Assembly: GCA_947629025.1 (NCBI GenBank) | Contig: CANRCC010000009.1 | Coordinates: 1-50,402 of the forward strand | Direction: 5' to 3' | Source: an uncultured Bacilli bacterium | Lineage (GTDB): Bacteria > Bacillota_I > Bacilli_A > RF39 > UBA660 | Length of the DNA stretch: 50,402 nucleotides | Shown: piece by piece, positions 37,348-47,580 of the stretch | How the letters are laid out: every line of letters begins with the position of its first letter | Position numbering within the stretch: position 1 is the stretch's first letter | The notes under the pieces: model-generated | Databases searched by the model: none | Told to the model about the DNA's origin: nothing | What the model saw: the letters and a program-made list of their open reading frames with translations, nothing else | Translations under genes and position numbers: made by a program

Positions 37348-40300
37348 ATGAAAAAATTTTTTATAGGTATACTTATTTTTATATTTAGTATATCAACATT
37401 TTTTATAATGAAAGAAACATTAGCAGTAGAAACTGTACAACCAGGAAATGGTACATTACAACTTGCTATAAATAATGCTAGTGATGGAGATACGTTAGTA
37501 TTAAAAAAGAATGAAACTTATCAAGGAGATATAACTATTGATAAAGATATAACTATATCAGGACCTGATAATGGTTATGCAACTATTTATGGTCAAATTA
37601 CAATAAAAAATGATTCAAAAAAGTTAAATGTAAGCTTAAAAAACTATATGAGTTCATCTGCATCAATAGATGGTTCAAGTAGCCTTAGTCTTGAAAATTT
37701 TAAAAAATATAAATATATTAATGCAGAAACTTCAGTAAATTTAACTTTGGATAATGTTAGTATATTTGCAATTGCTAGACCACCAGCAGGATTTAATGAA
37801 TACAATGATTTAGGTCCAATATCATTAAATATAGGTGAAAATGCAAATAACTCTACTATTAATATAAATAATTCAAAATTACGCGCATATTATGATGGTT
37901 TTCATTTATTATCTAATAATAATACAGTTAATATAACTAATTCAACAGTTGAAGGTAGACTTGCAGTTAACTTAGAAGGTGGAGAAAATAATACATTAAC
38001 ATTTGAAGGTGGAACAGTTAGTGGTAGAACAAGTATGAGTGTTAATGAAGAAGTAGTCGCAATTAATGGACAAAAAAATTTGAAAATTTCTATGAATAAT
38101 GTAGAAATTTCAGCTAGTGATATAAATAATAAAGAAAATAAGTATAGTGTATTTTCTTTTGATGGTGCAAATCAAAATTCAAAAGTTAAAATAGAATTAA
38201 AAGGTGATACTACTATAATAGATAATGCTACTGGTACTGATAGTATATTATTTAATTTTGGTAAATCTAATTTACCAGATAGTGATAATTCAATTACTAT
38301 TGCTAATACAGTAAAATTATCACCAAATACTATAAGCCGTAAATATAATAAAGATAGCAGTTATGCTGTAATAGGTATATATGATAAAGATGAAAATTGT
38401 ACTGTAAAAACTCATATGTTAAATACTACAATACCTTCATCTATGGTGCCAGCTTTAGAAGAAAAAGCAGGATATGAACTAGATGGATATTATTATATTA
38501 CCTCTAGTAATAATGATAGATTAAAGTTTGAACCAGATACAACAAATGTAAGTGAAAATATGGATATCCATATGAATTACATAAAGAAAATAAAAGTAGA
38601 TATACAAGGATCAGAAGAAAGTTTTACTACAGAAAGTGGAGTAACGTTATCAGAGTTTAGAAAAAACCAAAAAGCAAACGCAGCATTAGAAGCATTAAAA
38701 AATGATAAATTTTTAGGATATGTTGATGATAAAGGTAACGAAGTAGATGAAGATTATGTATTTACTGATGATACAACAATTTCTGCATTATATAAGATAG
38801 AAGTAACTATTAATGATAAACATTTTTATCTAAATAGTGGAGATACATTATCAGATTTAATTAAAAATGAAGAAGCTAAATCTTTATTAGAAGCATATAA
38901 GAAAGTTAATAAGAAATTTCTATATTTTCAAACACAAAGTGAAGAGAAAATAGATGATGATTATAAATTTATTACTGATGTAACAATTACTGCAAAATAT
39001 AAAATAGTAGTAACTATTGATGGTGAAGAATTTGAATTAGATGAAAATCAAGCACTTAAAGATTTAGACCAAAAAGATAAAACTAGATTAGATTCACTTA
39101 AAGATAAAAATATGACTTTTAAAGGTTTCTATGATGGTGACTTAAAAGTTGAAGAAAGTAAGACTTTTTCTGAAAATAAATCTTTAATATCAAAGTTTAC
39201 TGTAACAATAACAGTAGATAAAAATAAATATACTTTAGATTATTCTACTGATAATGTAAAAAAACTTGAAGATAATGAAGATTTAAAAGCAAAATTAGAT
39301 GAACTTACGAAAGTAGAAGGTAAAACTTTTTATAAATTTTTAAATGATTCTTATGAAGAAGTTACTTTACAAACAAATGCTGATCATGATATGACTATAA
39401 CTGCTAAATATAATGTAACTATAACTATAAAAGTTTCTACAAATACTAAAAAGTTTACTTTAGAAGAAGGAAAAACATTCGCTGATTTATATAAATTATA
39501 TAAAACAGATATAGATAATTTAAAAAGATCTATTAACTTAAATGAAATTTTTAAATATTTTGAAATTGATGGAGAAAATATAAAAGTAGAAGATAATACT
39601 AAATTTACTACAAATACAACTATAGTTGCAAAATTAGATATTCATATTGATTTAATAGTATTACCAACTTCAAAAGAAATAAATGTAGGAGATACATTAA
39701 CATTAGATCCAAAAATAATACCAGAAAATACAACAGATAAAATAAACTTTTTCTGGTTATCAAGTAATACTTCAGTTGCACAAATTACTGAAAAAGGTTT
39801 AATAACAGCAATATCACCAGGAAAAACACTTATTACTGTTCAGGCAGGAGGGGCAGTTTCAAATGCAACTACATTAATTGTAAAATCACCAATAACAAAA
39901 ATTGATTTAGATAAAAAAGAAGCATACTTAGATAAAGGAAATACCTTAAAATTAAATGCAACAATTACACCAGAAAATACAACAGATGATAAAACGCTTA
40001 CTTGGGATTCTAGTAATAAAAGTGTCGCAACTGTATCAAATGATGGATTAGTTAAAGCAATAGGAATAGGTGAAACAACTATAACAGTTACATCATCAAA
40101 TGGTATAAAAGCAACAGCAAAAATATATGTTAAAAATACAGGAAAAAAACCAAGTGTTACTTATCAAACACATGTGCAATATGAAAGATGGCAAGACTGG
40201 GTAAGAGATGGCGCTTTATCAGGAACAACAGGGAAAGAACTTAGATTAGAGGCAATAAAAATTAATTTAGAAAATAAAGACTATGAAGGTGATATAGAAT

Positions 40301-41055
40301 ATAAGGCTCATGTACAATATGAAGGATGGCAAGATTGGGTAAAAAATGGAGCTCTATCTGGAACAACAGGAAAAGCACTAAGACTAGAAGCAGTGCAAAT
40401 TAGATTAACTGGTGAAATGAATAAACATTATGATATATATTATAGAGTGCATGTACAAAGTTTTGGATGGCTTGGATGGGCAAAAAATGGAGAAAGTGCA
40501 GGAAGTGCTGGATATTCATATAGATTAGAAGCAATAGAAATAGTTTTAGTAGAAAAAGGTAAAACACCTCCAAAATCTAATGCTTTGCCATTTAAGTGTC
40601 ATAAAGTATCTTATCAAACACATGTGCAGTACCAAGGATGGCAAGAAACTAAATATGATAAAGATATGTCAGGTACAACAGGTAAAGCATTAAGATTAGA
40701 AGCAATAAAAATTGATTTAAAAAATAAAGACTATGAAGGTGATATAGAATATAAATCACATGTGCAATATGAAGGATGGCAAGACTGGGTAAAAAATGGT
40801 GCTATATCTGGAACAACTGGAAAAGCACTAAGACTAGAAGCAATTCAAATTAGATTAACTGGTGAAATGAGTAAACATTATGATATATATTATAGAGTGC
40901 ATACAGAAAACTTTGGCTGGCTTGGATGGGCAAAAAATGGAGAAAGCGCAGGAAGTGCTGGATATTCATATAGACTAGAAGCAATAGAAATAGTTTTAGT
41001 AGAAAAAGGAAGTCCTGCTCCAGGAAGTACAAATAATAAATTTCATCAAAAATAG
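37348..41055 (+). CDS. large secreted protein: N-terminal beta-helix-like region, five ~70-aa repeats, two Big_2 domains, six ChW repeats
   Basis: Signal peptide; NSTININNSKLRAY-type beta-helix pattern; Big_2 motifs SSNTSVAQITEKGLITAISPGKTLITV and SSNKSVATVSNDGLVKAIGIGETTITV; ChW motifs HVQYEGWQDWVKNGALSGTTGKALRLEAIQIRL. Confidence 0.88.
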   Translation: MKKFFIGILIFIFSISTFFIMKETLAVETVQPGNGTLQLAINNASDGDTLVLKKNETYQGDITIDKDITISGPDNGYATIYGQITIKNDSKKLNVSLKNYMSSSASIDGSSSLSLENFKKYKYINAETSVNLTLDNVSIFAIARPPAGFNEYNDLGPISLNIGENANNSTININNSKLRAYYDGFHLLSNNNTVNITNSTVEGRLAVNLEGGENNTLTFEGGTVSGRTSMSVNEEVVAINGQKNLKISMNNVEISASDINNKENKYSVFSFDGANQNSKVKIELKGDTTIIDNATGTDSILFNFGKSNLPDSDNSITIANTVKLSPNTISRKYNKDSSYAVIGIYDKDENCTVKTHMLNTTIPSSMVPALEEKAGYELDGYYYITSSNNDRLKFEPDTTNVSENMDIHMNYIKKIKVDIQGSEESFTTESGVTLSEFRKNQKANAALEALKNDKFLGYVDDKGNEVDEDYVFTDDTTISALYKIEVTINDKHFYLNSGDTLSDLIKNEEAKSLLEAYKKVNKKFLYFQTQSEEKIDDDYKFITDVTITAKYKIVVTIDGEEFELDENQALKDLDQKDKTRLDSLKDKNMTFKGFYDGDLKVEESKTFSENKSLISKFTVTITVDKNKYTLDYSTDNVKKLEDNEDLKAKLDELTKVEGKTFYKFLNDSYEEVTLQTNADHDMTITAKYNVTITIKVSTNTKKFTLEEGKTFADLYKLYKTDIDNLKRSINLNEIFKYFEIDGENIKVEDNTKFTTNTTIVAKLDIHIDLIVLPTSKEINVGDTLTLDPKIIPENTTDKINFFWLSSNTSVAQITEKGLITAISPGKTLITVQAGGAVSNATTLIVKSPITKIDLDKKEAYLDKGNTLKLNATITPENTTDDKTLTWDSSNKSVATVSNDGLVKAIGIGETTITVTSSNGIKATAKIYVKNTGKKPSVTYQTHVQYERWQDWVRDGALSGTTGKELRLEAIKINLENKDYEGDIEYKAHVQYEGWQDWVKNGALSGTTGKALRLEAVQIRLTGEMNKHYDIYYRVHVQSFGWLGWAKNGESAGSAGYSYRLEAIEIVLVEKGKTPPKSNALPFKCHKVSYQTHVQYQGWQETKYDKDMSGTTGKALRLEAIKIDLKNKDYEGDIEYKSHVQYEGWQDWVKNGAISGTTGKALRLEAIQIRLTGEMSKHYDIYYRVHTENFGWLGWAKNGESAGSAGYSYRLEAIEIVLVEKGSPAPGSTNNKFHQK
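40161..40560 (+). repeat. 400-nt ChW triplet, copy 1
   Basis: TTATCAAACACATGTGCA... to ...GTAGAAAAAGG; paralogous to 40611-41010, same length. Confidence 0.9.
40611..41010 (+). repeat. 400-nt ChW triplet, copy 2
   Basis: Same boundaries as copy 1, offset 450 nt. Confidence 0.9.
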
Positions 41056-41090
41056 AAAAAGATAACCTTTTTCTATTTTTATTTTTTAGT
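41048..41090 (+). terminator. Rho-independent terminator
   Basis: AAAATAGAAAAAG-ATAAC-CTTTTTCTATTTT plus T-rich tail. Confidence 0.8.
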
Positions 41091-41141
41091 TGCGTATAAA
41101 TAAAAGTAAATGGTATAATTTTTATAGGAAGTGATTCTTTT

Positions 41142-42347
41142 ATGAAAGTTGTTATAGTAGGTTCTGGACCATCAGGTTTGGCTTCAGCAATATATGCTAG
41201 AAAAAATAATAATGAAGTAATTATATTAGAAAGAAATAATGATATATGTAAAAAAATATTGTTAACAGGTAATGGTAAATGTAATTATTTTAATGAAAAC
41301 CAAGATATAACTCATTATCATAGTAGTAACGATAATTTAATTTCAAATATAATTACAGAAAAAAATCTAAATGATATATTAGCCTTTTTTGATGAATTAG
41401 GAATTGTACCTAAAATAAAAAATGGATATTATTATCCATATTCAAATCAAGCATCTAGTGTAAAACAAGTATTATTATCAAAAATAGATGAATTAGGTAT
41501 TAAAGTTATATATGATTATTTAGTAACAGATATAAAAAAAGAAAATGATAAATTTATAATTAATAATGATATTATATGTGATAAACTAATACTTTCGACA
41601 GGTTCAAAAGCTTATCCAAAAACTGGATCAGATGGAAATGGATATAATTTAGTTAAAAAATTTAATCATAATATAAATAAAGTAATGCCAGCTTTAGTAA
41701 AGTTAAAATCAGATGATAAATACTTAAAAGAATTAAAAGGAATTAGAAGTGATTGTAAAATTTCTATTTATAAAGATAATGAGTTTATAAAGTCAGAAAC
41801 TGGCGAAATACAATTAACAGATGATGCGATAAGCGGTATATGTGTATTTAATTTAAGTTATCTTGCAAATAAATATATTGAAAGTAAAAATAATGTACAT
41901 ATTTTAGTTAATTTTATACCATTTATAGATAATAAAGATGAATTATTAAAATATTTAGATGATAGATGCAAAAAAATTAAAAATAAAAAAATGAAAGAAT
42001 TTTTTGATGGATTACTTAATTATAAACTTTCAAATGTAATATTAAAGAAAAGTAATATTAATTTAGATTCATATTATAAAGATTTAAGTAAAAAAGAAAA
42101 AGAAACTTTAGTATCTAATATTAATTCATATGATTTTAATATTATATCATCATATTCATATGATAATTCACAAGTATGTATGGGAGGAGTTCCTTTAGAT
42201 GAAATTAATTTACTTACTATGGAATCAAAAAAAGAAAAAAATTTATATATTATAGGCGAATTACTTGATGTAAATGGTGATTGTGGTGGATATAATTTAA
42301 CATTTGCATTTATAACAGGTATGATATCAGGAATTAGTATAAAATGA
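41142..42347 (+). CDS. NAD(P)/FAD-dependent oxidoreductase, HI0933-like/BaiN-like flavoprotein
   Basis: VVIVGSGPSGLASAIYA, LLTGNGKCNY, LSTGSKAYPKTGSDGNGY, GELLDVNGDCGGYNLTFAFITG. Confidence 0.92.
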   Translation: MKVVIVGSGPSGLASAIYARKNNNEVIILERNNDICKKILLTGNGKCNYFNENQDITHYHSSNDNLISNIITEKNLNDILAFFDELGIVPKIKNGYYYPYSNQASSVKQVLLSKIDELGIKVIYDYLVTDIKKENDKFIINNDIICDKLILSTGSKAYPKTGSDGNGYNLVKKFNHNINKVMPALVKLKSDDKYLKELKGIRSDCKISIYKDNEFIKSETGEIQLTDDAISGICVFNLSYLANKYIESKNNVHILVNFIPFIDNKDELLKYLDDRCKKIKNKKMKEFFDGLLNYKLSNVILKKSNINLDSYYKDLSKKEKETLVSNINSYDFNIISSYSYDNSQVCMGGVPLDEINLLTMESKKEKNLYIIGELLDVNGDCGGYNLTFAFITGMISGISIK

Positions 42348-43921
42348 TAAGAGTAAGACAGTTAAAGGTAAGTATATTAAATGATACTAAAGAAGAATTA
42401 ATTAATAAAATAATAAAAAAGATAAATATTAAAAAAGATGAAATATTAGATTTAAAAATAGTAAAAAAATCAATAGATGCAAGATATAAAAATAATATAT
42501 ATTATATATACGAAGTAGAATTAAAATTAAAAGATGAAGATAAAATAATTAAATCAAAAGATGTATATGTTACTAATAATACAAAATATTCTTGCAAAGT
42601 AACTGGAAAAGAAAAAATAAAAGAAAGAATAGTTATAGTAGGATCTGGACCAGCTGGATTATTTTGCGCTTATATGCTTTCACTATATGGATATAATCCT
42701 TTAATAATTGAAAGAGGAGATAAAGTAGAAAATAGAGTTAAAAAAGTAAATGAATTTTGGAAAACAGGAAAACTTGATGAAAATTGTAATGTTCAATTTG
42801 GAGAAGGAGGGGCAGGTACTTTTTCAGATGGTAAATTAAATACATTAATAAAAGATAAAGAAAATAGATTTAAAAAAGTATTTGAGATATTTATATCAAA
42901 TGGCGCTAATGAAGATATAATGTATATAAATAAACCACATATAGGAACAGATTTACTTAGAAATATAATTATAAATATGAGAAATAAAATTATTAGTATG
43001 GGCGGAGAATTTAAATATAATTCATGTATGACTGATATAAAAATAAAAGATAATAAAATAAAGTCTATAATAATAAATAATAAAGAAGAAATTAAATGTG
43101 ATGCATTAGTTTTAGCAATAGGACATAGTGCAAGAGATACATTTTATATGCTTAATGATAAAGGTATAAATATGAATTCAAAACCATTTGCAATTGGAGT
43201 AAGAATACAACATTCACAAGATATGATTAATAAGTCTCAATATGGGAAATTTAGTAAATATCTTAAACCATCTGATTATAAATTAACATATACGTCAAAA
43301 TCAAATAAAGGAGTTTACTCATTTTGTATGTGTCCTGGTGGATATGTAGTAAATGCATCAAGTAATAATGGATATCTTGCAGTAAATGGAATGAGTAACC
43401 ATAAAAGAGATAGTAAGAATGCTAATAGCGCAATTGTAGTTCAAGTTACTAAAGATGATTTTGGACCTAATTTATTTGATGGATTAGAATTTCAAAAGAA
43501 ATTAGAAGACTTAAGCTTTTCTTCATGTAATGGTAAAATTCCTACACAACTATATAAAGATTTTAAAAATAAAAAAGTAAGCACAAAATTTAAAAGTATA
43601 ATTCCAGAATTTAAAGGACAATATGAATTTTATGATTTAAATAAAATATTGCCTAAATTTATATGCGATAATTTAATAGAAGCTATAGATTCATTTGAAA
43701 ATAAAATAAAAGGATTTTCTAATGATGATGCGATCTTATCAGCAGTAGAAACAAGAACATCATCACCAATTAGAATATTAAGAGATGAAAATTATATATC
43801 AAATATAGATGGAATATATCCTTGCGGAGAGGGTGCAGGGTATTCTGGAGGAATAACATCATCAGCAATAGATGGTATAAAAGTATTTGAATCAATTATA
43901 AAAAAATATTCTAATAAATAA
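42344..43921 (+). CDS. FAD-dependent dehydrogenase (COG2509-like)
   Basis: IVIVGSGPAGLFCAYML, NVQFGEGGAGTFSDGKLNT, YPCGEGAGYSGGITSSAIDG; ATGA overlap with the preceding gene. Confidence 0.92.
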   Translation: MIRVRQLKVSILNDTKEELINKIIKKINIKKDEILDLKIVKKSIDARYKNNIYYIYEVELKLKDEDKIIKSKDVYVTNNTKYSCKVTGKEKIKERIVIVGSGPAGLFCAYMLSLYGYNPLIIERGDKVENRVKKVNEFWKTGKLDENCNVQFGEGGAGTFSDGKLNTLIKDKENRFKKVFEIFISNGANEDIMYINKPHIGTDLLRNIIINMRNKIISMGGEFKYNSCMTDIKIKDNKIKSIIINNKEEIKCDALVLAIGHSARDTFYMLNDKGINMNSKPFAIGVRIQHSQDMINKSQYGKFSKYLKPSDYKLTYTSKSNKGVYSFCMCPGGYVVNASSNNGYLAVNGMSNHKRDSKNANSAIVVQVTKDDFGPNLFDGLEFQKKLEDLSFSSCNGKIPTQLYKDFKNKKVSTKFKSIIPEFKGQYEFYDLNKILPKFICDNLIEAIDSFENKIKGFSNDDAILSAVETRTSSPIRILRDENYISNIDGIYPCGEGAGYSGGITSSAIDGIKVFESIIKKYSNK

Positions 43922-43981
43922 TAGACAATAAGTTAAATTTATGATAATATCAAATTGTAAAGTAGGAGGTAGATTATAAAA

Positions 43982-44401
43982 ATGGCTGAAAAAGAAACAA
44001 AGAAAACAACAACAAAAAAGACAACACCAGCAAAAAAGACAACTACAAAAAAAGTAGAAGAAACAAGAACAATAACTGGATTAGAAGAAAAATATGAGGT
44101 AATATTAGTATATATTTTCTCTATACTTGGATTTATATTCTCATTAATGAAAGATAAAAGAATATCAAAAAGTATGAAATTTAATTATAACCAAGCAGGA
44201 ACTATGTGGCTTGTAAGTATTATACTTAATGTTGTATTAAATTTTGGTGGAGTATTTATTAATCCATTAAAATTTATGTCATATCCAATATCAATAATCC
44301 TATTTGTATTTTCATTAGTAGCAATGATAAAAGCATACAATGGAGAAAACTACAAAATTCCAGTTATCGCAGATATTTCAAAATCTATTTGGGGAGAATA
44401 A
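43982..44401 (+). CDS. membrane protein with Lys/Thr-rich N-terminal tail and DUF4870/Tic20-like TM domain
   Basis: MAEKETKKTTTKKTTPAKKTTTKKVEE followed by TM helices; Tic20-like similarity is tentative. Confidence 0.65.
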   Translation: MAEKETKKTTTKKTTPAKKTTTKKVEETRTITGLEEKYEVILVYIFSILGFIFSLMKDKRISKSMKFNYNQAGTMWLVSIILNVVLNFGGVFINPLKFMSYPISIILFVFSLVAMIKAYNGENYKIPVIADISKSIWGE

Positions 44402-44480
44402 TCCCTTTTTATTTTACACATTAATTATTAAATAGTATTAAAATATAAACTAATATGATATAATTATAGTGGTGAAGAAT

Positions 44481-45551
44481 ATGAAAGTAGTTATTTCTGC
44501 AGGTGGTACAGCAGGACATATAAATCCAGCACTTGCAATAATAGAAAAGATTAAAAAAGAAGAACCAAATAGTGAGTTTTTATATATAGGAACAACAAAT
44601 AGAATGGAAAAAGATATAATACCAAGTAAAAATATTCCATATATAGGACTTGAAATGAGTGGTTTAAAAAGAAAATTAACATTTGATAATATAAAAACAA
44701 TAAAAAAATTTTTTAATGCAATTAAAATATGTAAAAAAGAAATAAAAAAATTTAATCCAGATATTGTAATAGGCGCAGGTGGTTATGTAACTGCACCTGT
44801 TATATATGCTGCTAAAAAATGTGGATATAAAACTTTAGTTCATGAACAAAATAGCATACTAGGATTATCTAATAAAATGTTACTTAAATATACAGATATA
44901 CTATGTACATCTTTTGAAGATATGAAAGTAGATAAAGTAAAATATGTATATACTGGTAATCCATGCTTAGAATCATCAAAAGATAAAAAACCATATAATA
45001 AAACTGATTTTGGATTAAGTAAAACTAAAAAATTAGTATTAATTGTAATGGGTTCACAAGGATCATTATCAGTAAATAATATTATAAAAAATGCATTAAA
45101 TAAATTTGATAGTACTAAATATGAGGTTTGTATAATAACTGGTAAAAGTTATTATGAAGATTATAAAAAATTAAAAAAATCTAAAAATGTATTTATATTT
45201 CCATATATAGATGATTTAGTTAGATTAATTAAAGTTTCAGACTTAGTAGTAACAAGAGCAGGCGCAACTACTATGTGTGAGATTATATCAACAAAAACAC
45301 CAGCAATATTTATACCAAGTCCATATGTTACAGAAAATCATCAATCTAAAAATGCAATGACATTAGTAAATAAAAATGCTTCTATGATTATAGAAGAAAA
45401 AGACTTAAATGAAGATACATTAGTTACTAGCATTAATAACTTAATGAATGATAGTAATAAATTAAATTCTATGAAAAAAGAATTAAATAAAATAGAAGAT
45501 AAAAAAAGTACAACATTAATATATGAAGAAATAAAAAAATTAATAAAGTAA
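44481..45551 (+). CDS. murG: UDP-GlcNAc:undecaprenyl-PP-MurNAc-pentapeptide GlcNAc transferase
   Basis: SAGGTAGHINPALAI, HEQNSILGLSNK, MGSQGSLSVNN, TRAGATTMCEI. Confidence 0.96.
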   Translation: MKVVISAGGTAGHINPALAIIEKIKKEEPNSEFLYIGTTNRMEKDIIPSKNIPYIGLEMSGLKRKLTFDNIKTIKKFFNAIKICKKEIKKFNPDIVIGAGGYVTAPVIYAAKKCGYKTLVHEQNSILGLSNKMLLKYTDILCTSFEDMKVDKVKYVYTGNPCLESSKDKKPYNKTDFGLSKTKKLVLIVMGSQGSLSVNNIIKNALNKFDSTKYEVCIITGKSYYEDYKKLKKSKNVFIFPYIDDLVRLIKVSDLVVTRAGATTMCEIISTKTPAIFIPSPYVTENHQSKNAMTLVNKNASMIIEEKDLNEDTLVTSINNLMNDSNKLNSMKKELNKIEDKKSTTLIYEEIKKLIK

Positions 45552-45566
45552 TAGTAGGAGATTAAT

Positions 45567-46244
45567 ATGACTAGAAAAGTAAAAAGGAAAAAATTAAAGG
45601 TTGGAAGAGTAATATTAGTATTATTTATTTTAATTTTATTAATTATATTACTTAGTATTTTAATAAAAATACCAGTATTAGGATTTTATATATCAGGTAA
45701 TACTTATTATACTGATCAAGAAATACTAGATAAAACAAAACTTTCTAGTTATCCATCATTTTTTCTTACTAGTTCATTTAGTGTAAATTCTAAAGTTAAA
45801 AATGATAAATTAATAGATAATATCAAAATAAAAAAGACTATATTCTTAAAATTTAAAGTAATAGTTAATGAGAAAAAAATATTATTTTATAATTTAGAAA
45901 AGAAAAAATCAGTTGTAAAAGATGGTGATGATATAGATTACTATGATAAAGATTCACCAGTCTTAGTAAATAATATATCAAGTAAAAAAATATATAGTAA
46001 ACTTATAGAAAAAATGAGTAAAGTAGATAGTGATATATTAAAAAATATTTCAGAGATAAAATATGATCCAAATGATATTGATGATGAGAGATTTTTAATA
46101 TCAATGAATGATGGAAATTATGTATATTTAACTATAAGTAAATTTTCTAATATAAATAATTATGTTAAAATATCAAGAACACTTGGTGATAAAAATGGAA
46201 TACTTTATTTAGATTATGGAAATTACTTTGTTCCAAAAGAATAA
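45567..46244 (+). CDS. ftsQ: FtsQ/DivIB-type cell division protein
   Basis: N-terminal basic region plus TM, POTRA-like VLGFYISGNTYYTDQEIL; between murG and ftsA. Confidence 0.85.
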   Translation: MTRKVKRKKLKVGRVILVLFILILLIILLSILIKIPVLGFYISGNTYYTDQEILDKTKLSSYPSFFLTSSFSVNSKVKNDKLIDNIKIKKTIFLKFKVIVNEKKILFYNLEKKKSVVKDGDDIDYYDKDSPVLVNNISSKKIYSKLIEKMSKVDSDILKNISEIKYDPNDIDDERFLISMNDGNYVYLTISKFSNINNYVKISRTLGDKNGILYLDYGNYFVPKE

Positions 46245-46249
46245 TATAA

Positions 46250-46280
46250 GTTTTTTAACTAAAAAACTTTTTTTTTTAAT
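46250..46280 (+). terminator. Rho-independent terminator
   Basis: AAGTTTTTT-AACT-AAAAAACTTTTTTTTTT. Confidence 0.7.
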
Positions 46281-46321
46281 AAAATTATAGTATAATGTAA
46301 TTATTATAGAGGAGGGATTAG

Positions 46322-47578
46322 ATGAAGAAAATATTTTCATCAGTCGACATAGGGTCTAATTCTATAAAAATAGTAGTTGCAGAATTATTTGAAGAAAAAC
46401 TAAATGTATTAGCGTCTATAGTAAATCCTTCTTCTGGAATAAAAAATGGTATTATAGAAGATGATGAGAAATTTACTGAATCATTAAAAGATGCATTTAG
46501 TAAAATTAATACTTCACTTGGTTTAAAAATAGATAAAGTTATTGTAAATGTTCCAATGGAATATGCAGAATATTTAATATCTGAAGGTAGTACAACAATA
46601 ACAAATAAAGAAAAGATTGTAACAGGAACAGATATGGTAAATGCTCTTCAAGGATCAATTTATAATAAAATAGAAAAATCAAAAGAACTTGTTACTATAA
46701 TGCCAATAAAGTATAATGTTGATACTGCAAAACAAGATATAATAAACCCGAGAGGTCTTAGAGCAAATAAACTATCAGTAACATCAATGAGCGCAATAGT
46801 ACCAAAAAAAGAAATATATAAAGTTATATCACTTATTCAAAGTATGAATATAGAAGTAATAGATATATTATTTGGTATAATTGGAGATTATTATGAGTTT
46901 AAAAATGATAAGACAGATAAAACAGTAACAGGAGTTATTAATATAGGTTCTGATAAAACAGAAATTGCTATATTTAATAAAGGAATAATCGCATTATCAA
47001 ATGTGATAAATCAAGGGTCTAAAGTGATTGATAGTGATATTTCTTATGTATATAATATAAAAAGAGGACAAGCAAAAAAAATAAAAGAAATATTTGCACT
47101 TGCTCATAAAGATTATGCAAGTAGTTCTGATATATATGAAATAGTAAATAATTCAAATATAAAGACAAAAATATCACAATATGAAGTTAGTGAAATAGTA
47201 ATGTCTAGATTAAGAGAAATATTAGAAAATGCTAAAAAAGACTTAAATCGCTTAACAAAAAAAGAAATTAGTTATATAATAGTTACTGGGGGAATAAGCA
47301 ATATACCTGGATTTGATGTACTTTGTAAAGAAATCTTTTCAGATATTGCTATTGTAAGCAGTATAAAAACTATAGGAGTAAGAAATAATTGTTATTCATC
47401 TTCTCTTGGTATGATAAAATATTTTATAGATAAACTTAGTATAAGAGGAAAAGATTATACTATGTTTAGTGAAGAAGATGAAGTTGAATTAATAGAATCA
47501 AGAAAGAAAAGTAATTTGAATAATAATTCTGTATTTGGAAGATTATTTGAATATCTATTTGATAATAAGGAGGATTAA
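46322..47578 (+). CDS. ftsA: cell division protein FtsA
   Basis: [46 protein letters not shown]. Confidence 0.93.
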   Translation: MKKIFSSVDIGSNSIKIVVAELFEEKLNVLASIVNPSSGIKNGIIEDDEKFTESLKDAFSKINTSLGLKIDKVIVNVPMEYAEYLISEGSTTITNKEKIVTGTDMVNALQGSIYNKIEKSKELVTIMPIKYNVDTAKQDIINPRGLRANKLSVTSMSAIVPKKEIYKVISLIQSMNIEVIDILFGIIGDYYEFKNDKTDKTVTGVINIGSDKTEIAIFNKGIIALSNVINQGSKVIDSDISYVYNIKRGQAKKIKEIFALAHKDYASSSDIYEIVNNSNIKTKISQYEVSEIVMSRLREILENAKKDLNRLTKKEISYIIVTGGISNIPGFDVLCKEIFSDIAIVSSIKTIGVRNNCYSSSLGMIKYFIDKLSIRGKDYTMFSEEDEVELIESRKKSNLNNNSVFGRLFEYLFDNKED

Positions 47579-47580
47579 TC

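Noticed and set aside
43982-44060. A/C-rich ACAAC repeats as a regulatory tandem repeat
   Set aside because: Explained by Lys/Thr codons of the N-terminal tail of the 43982 gene.
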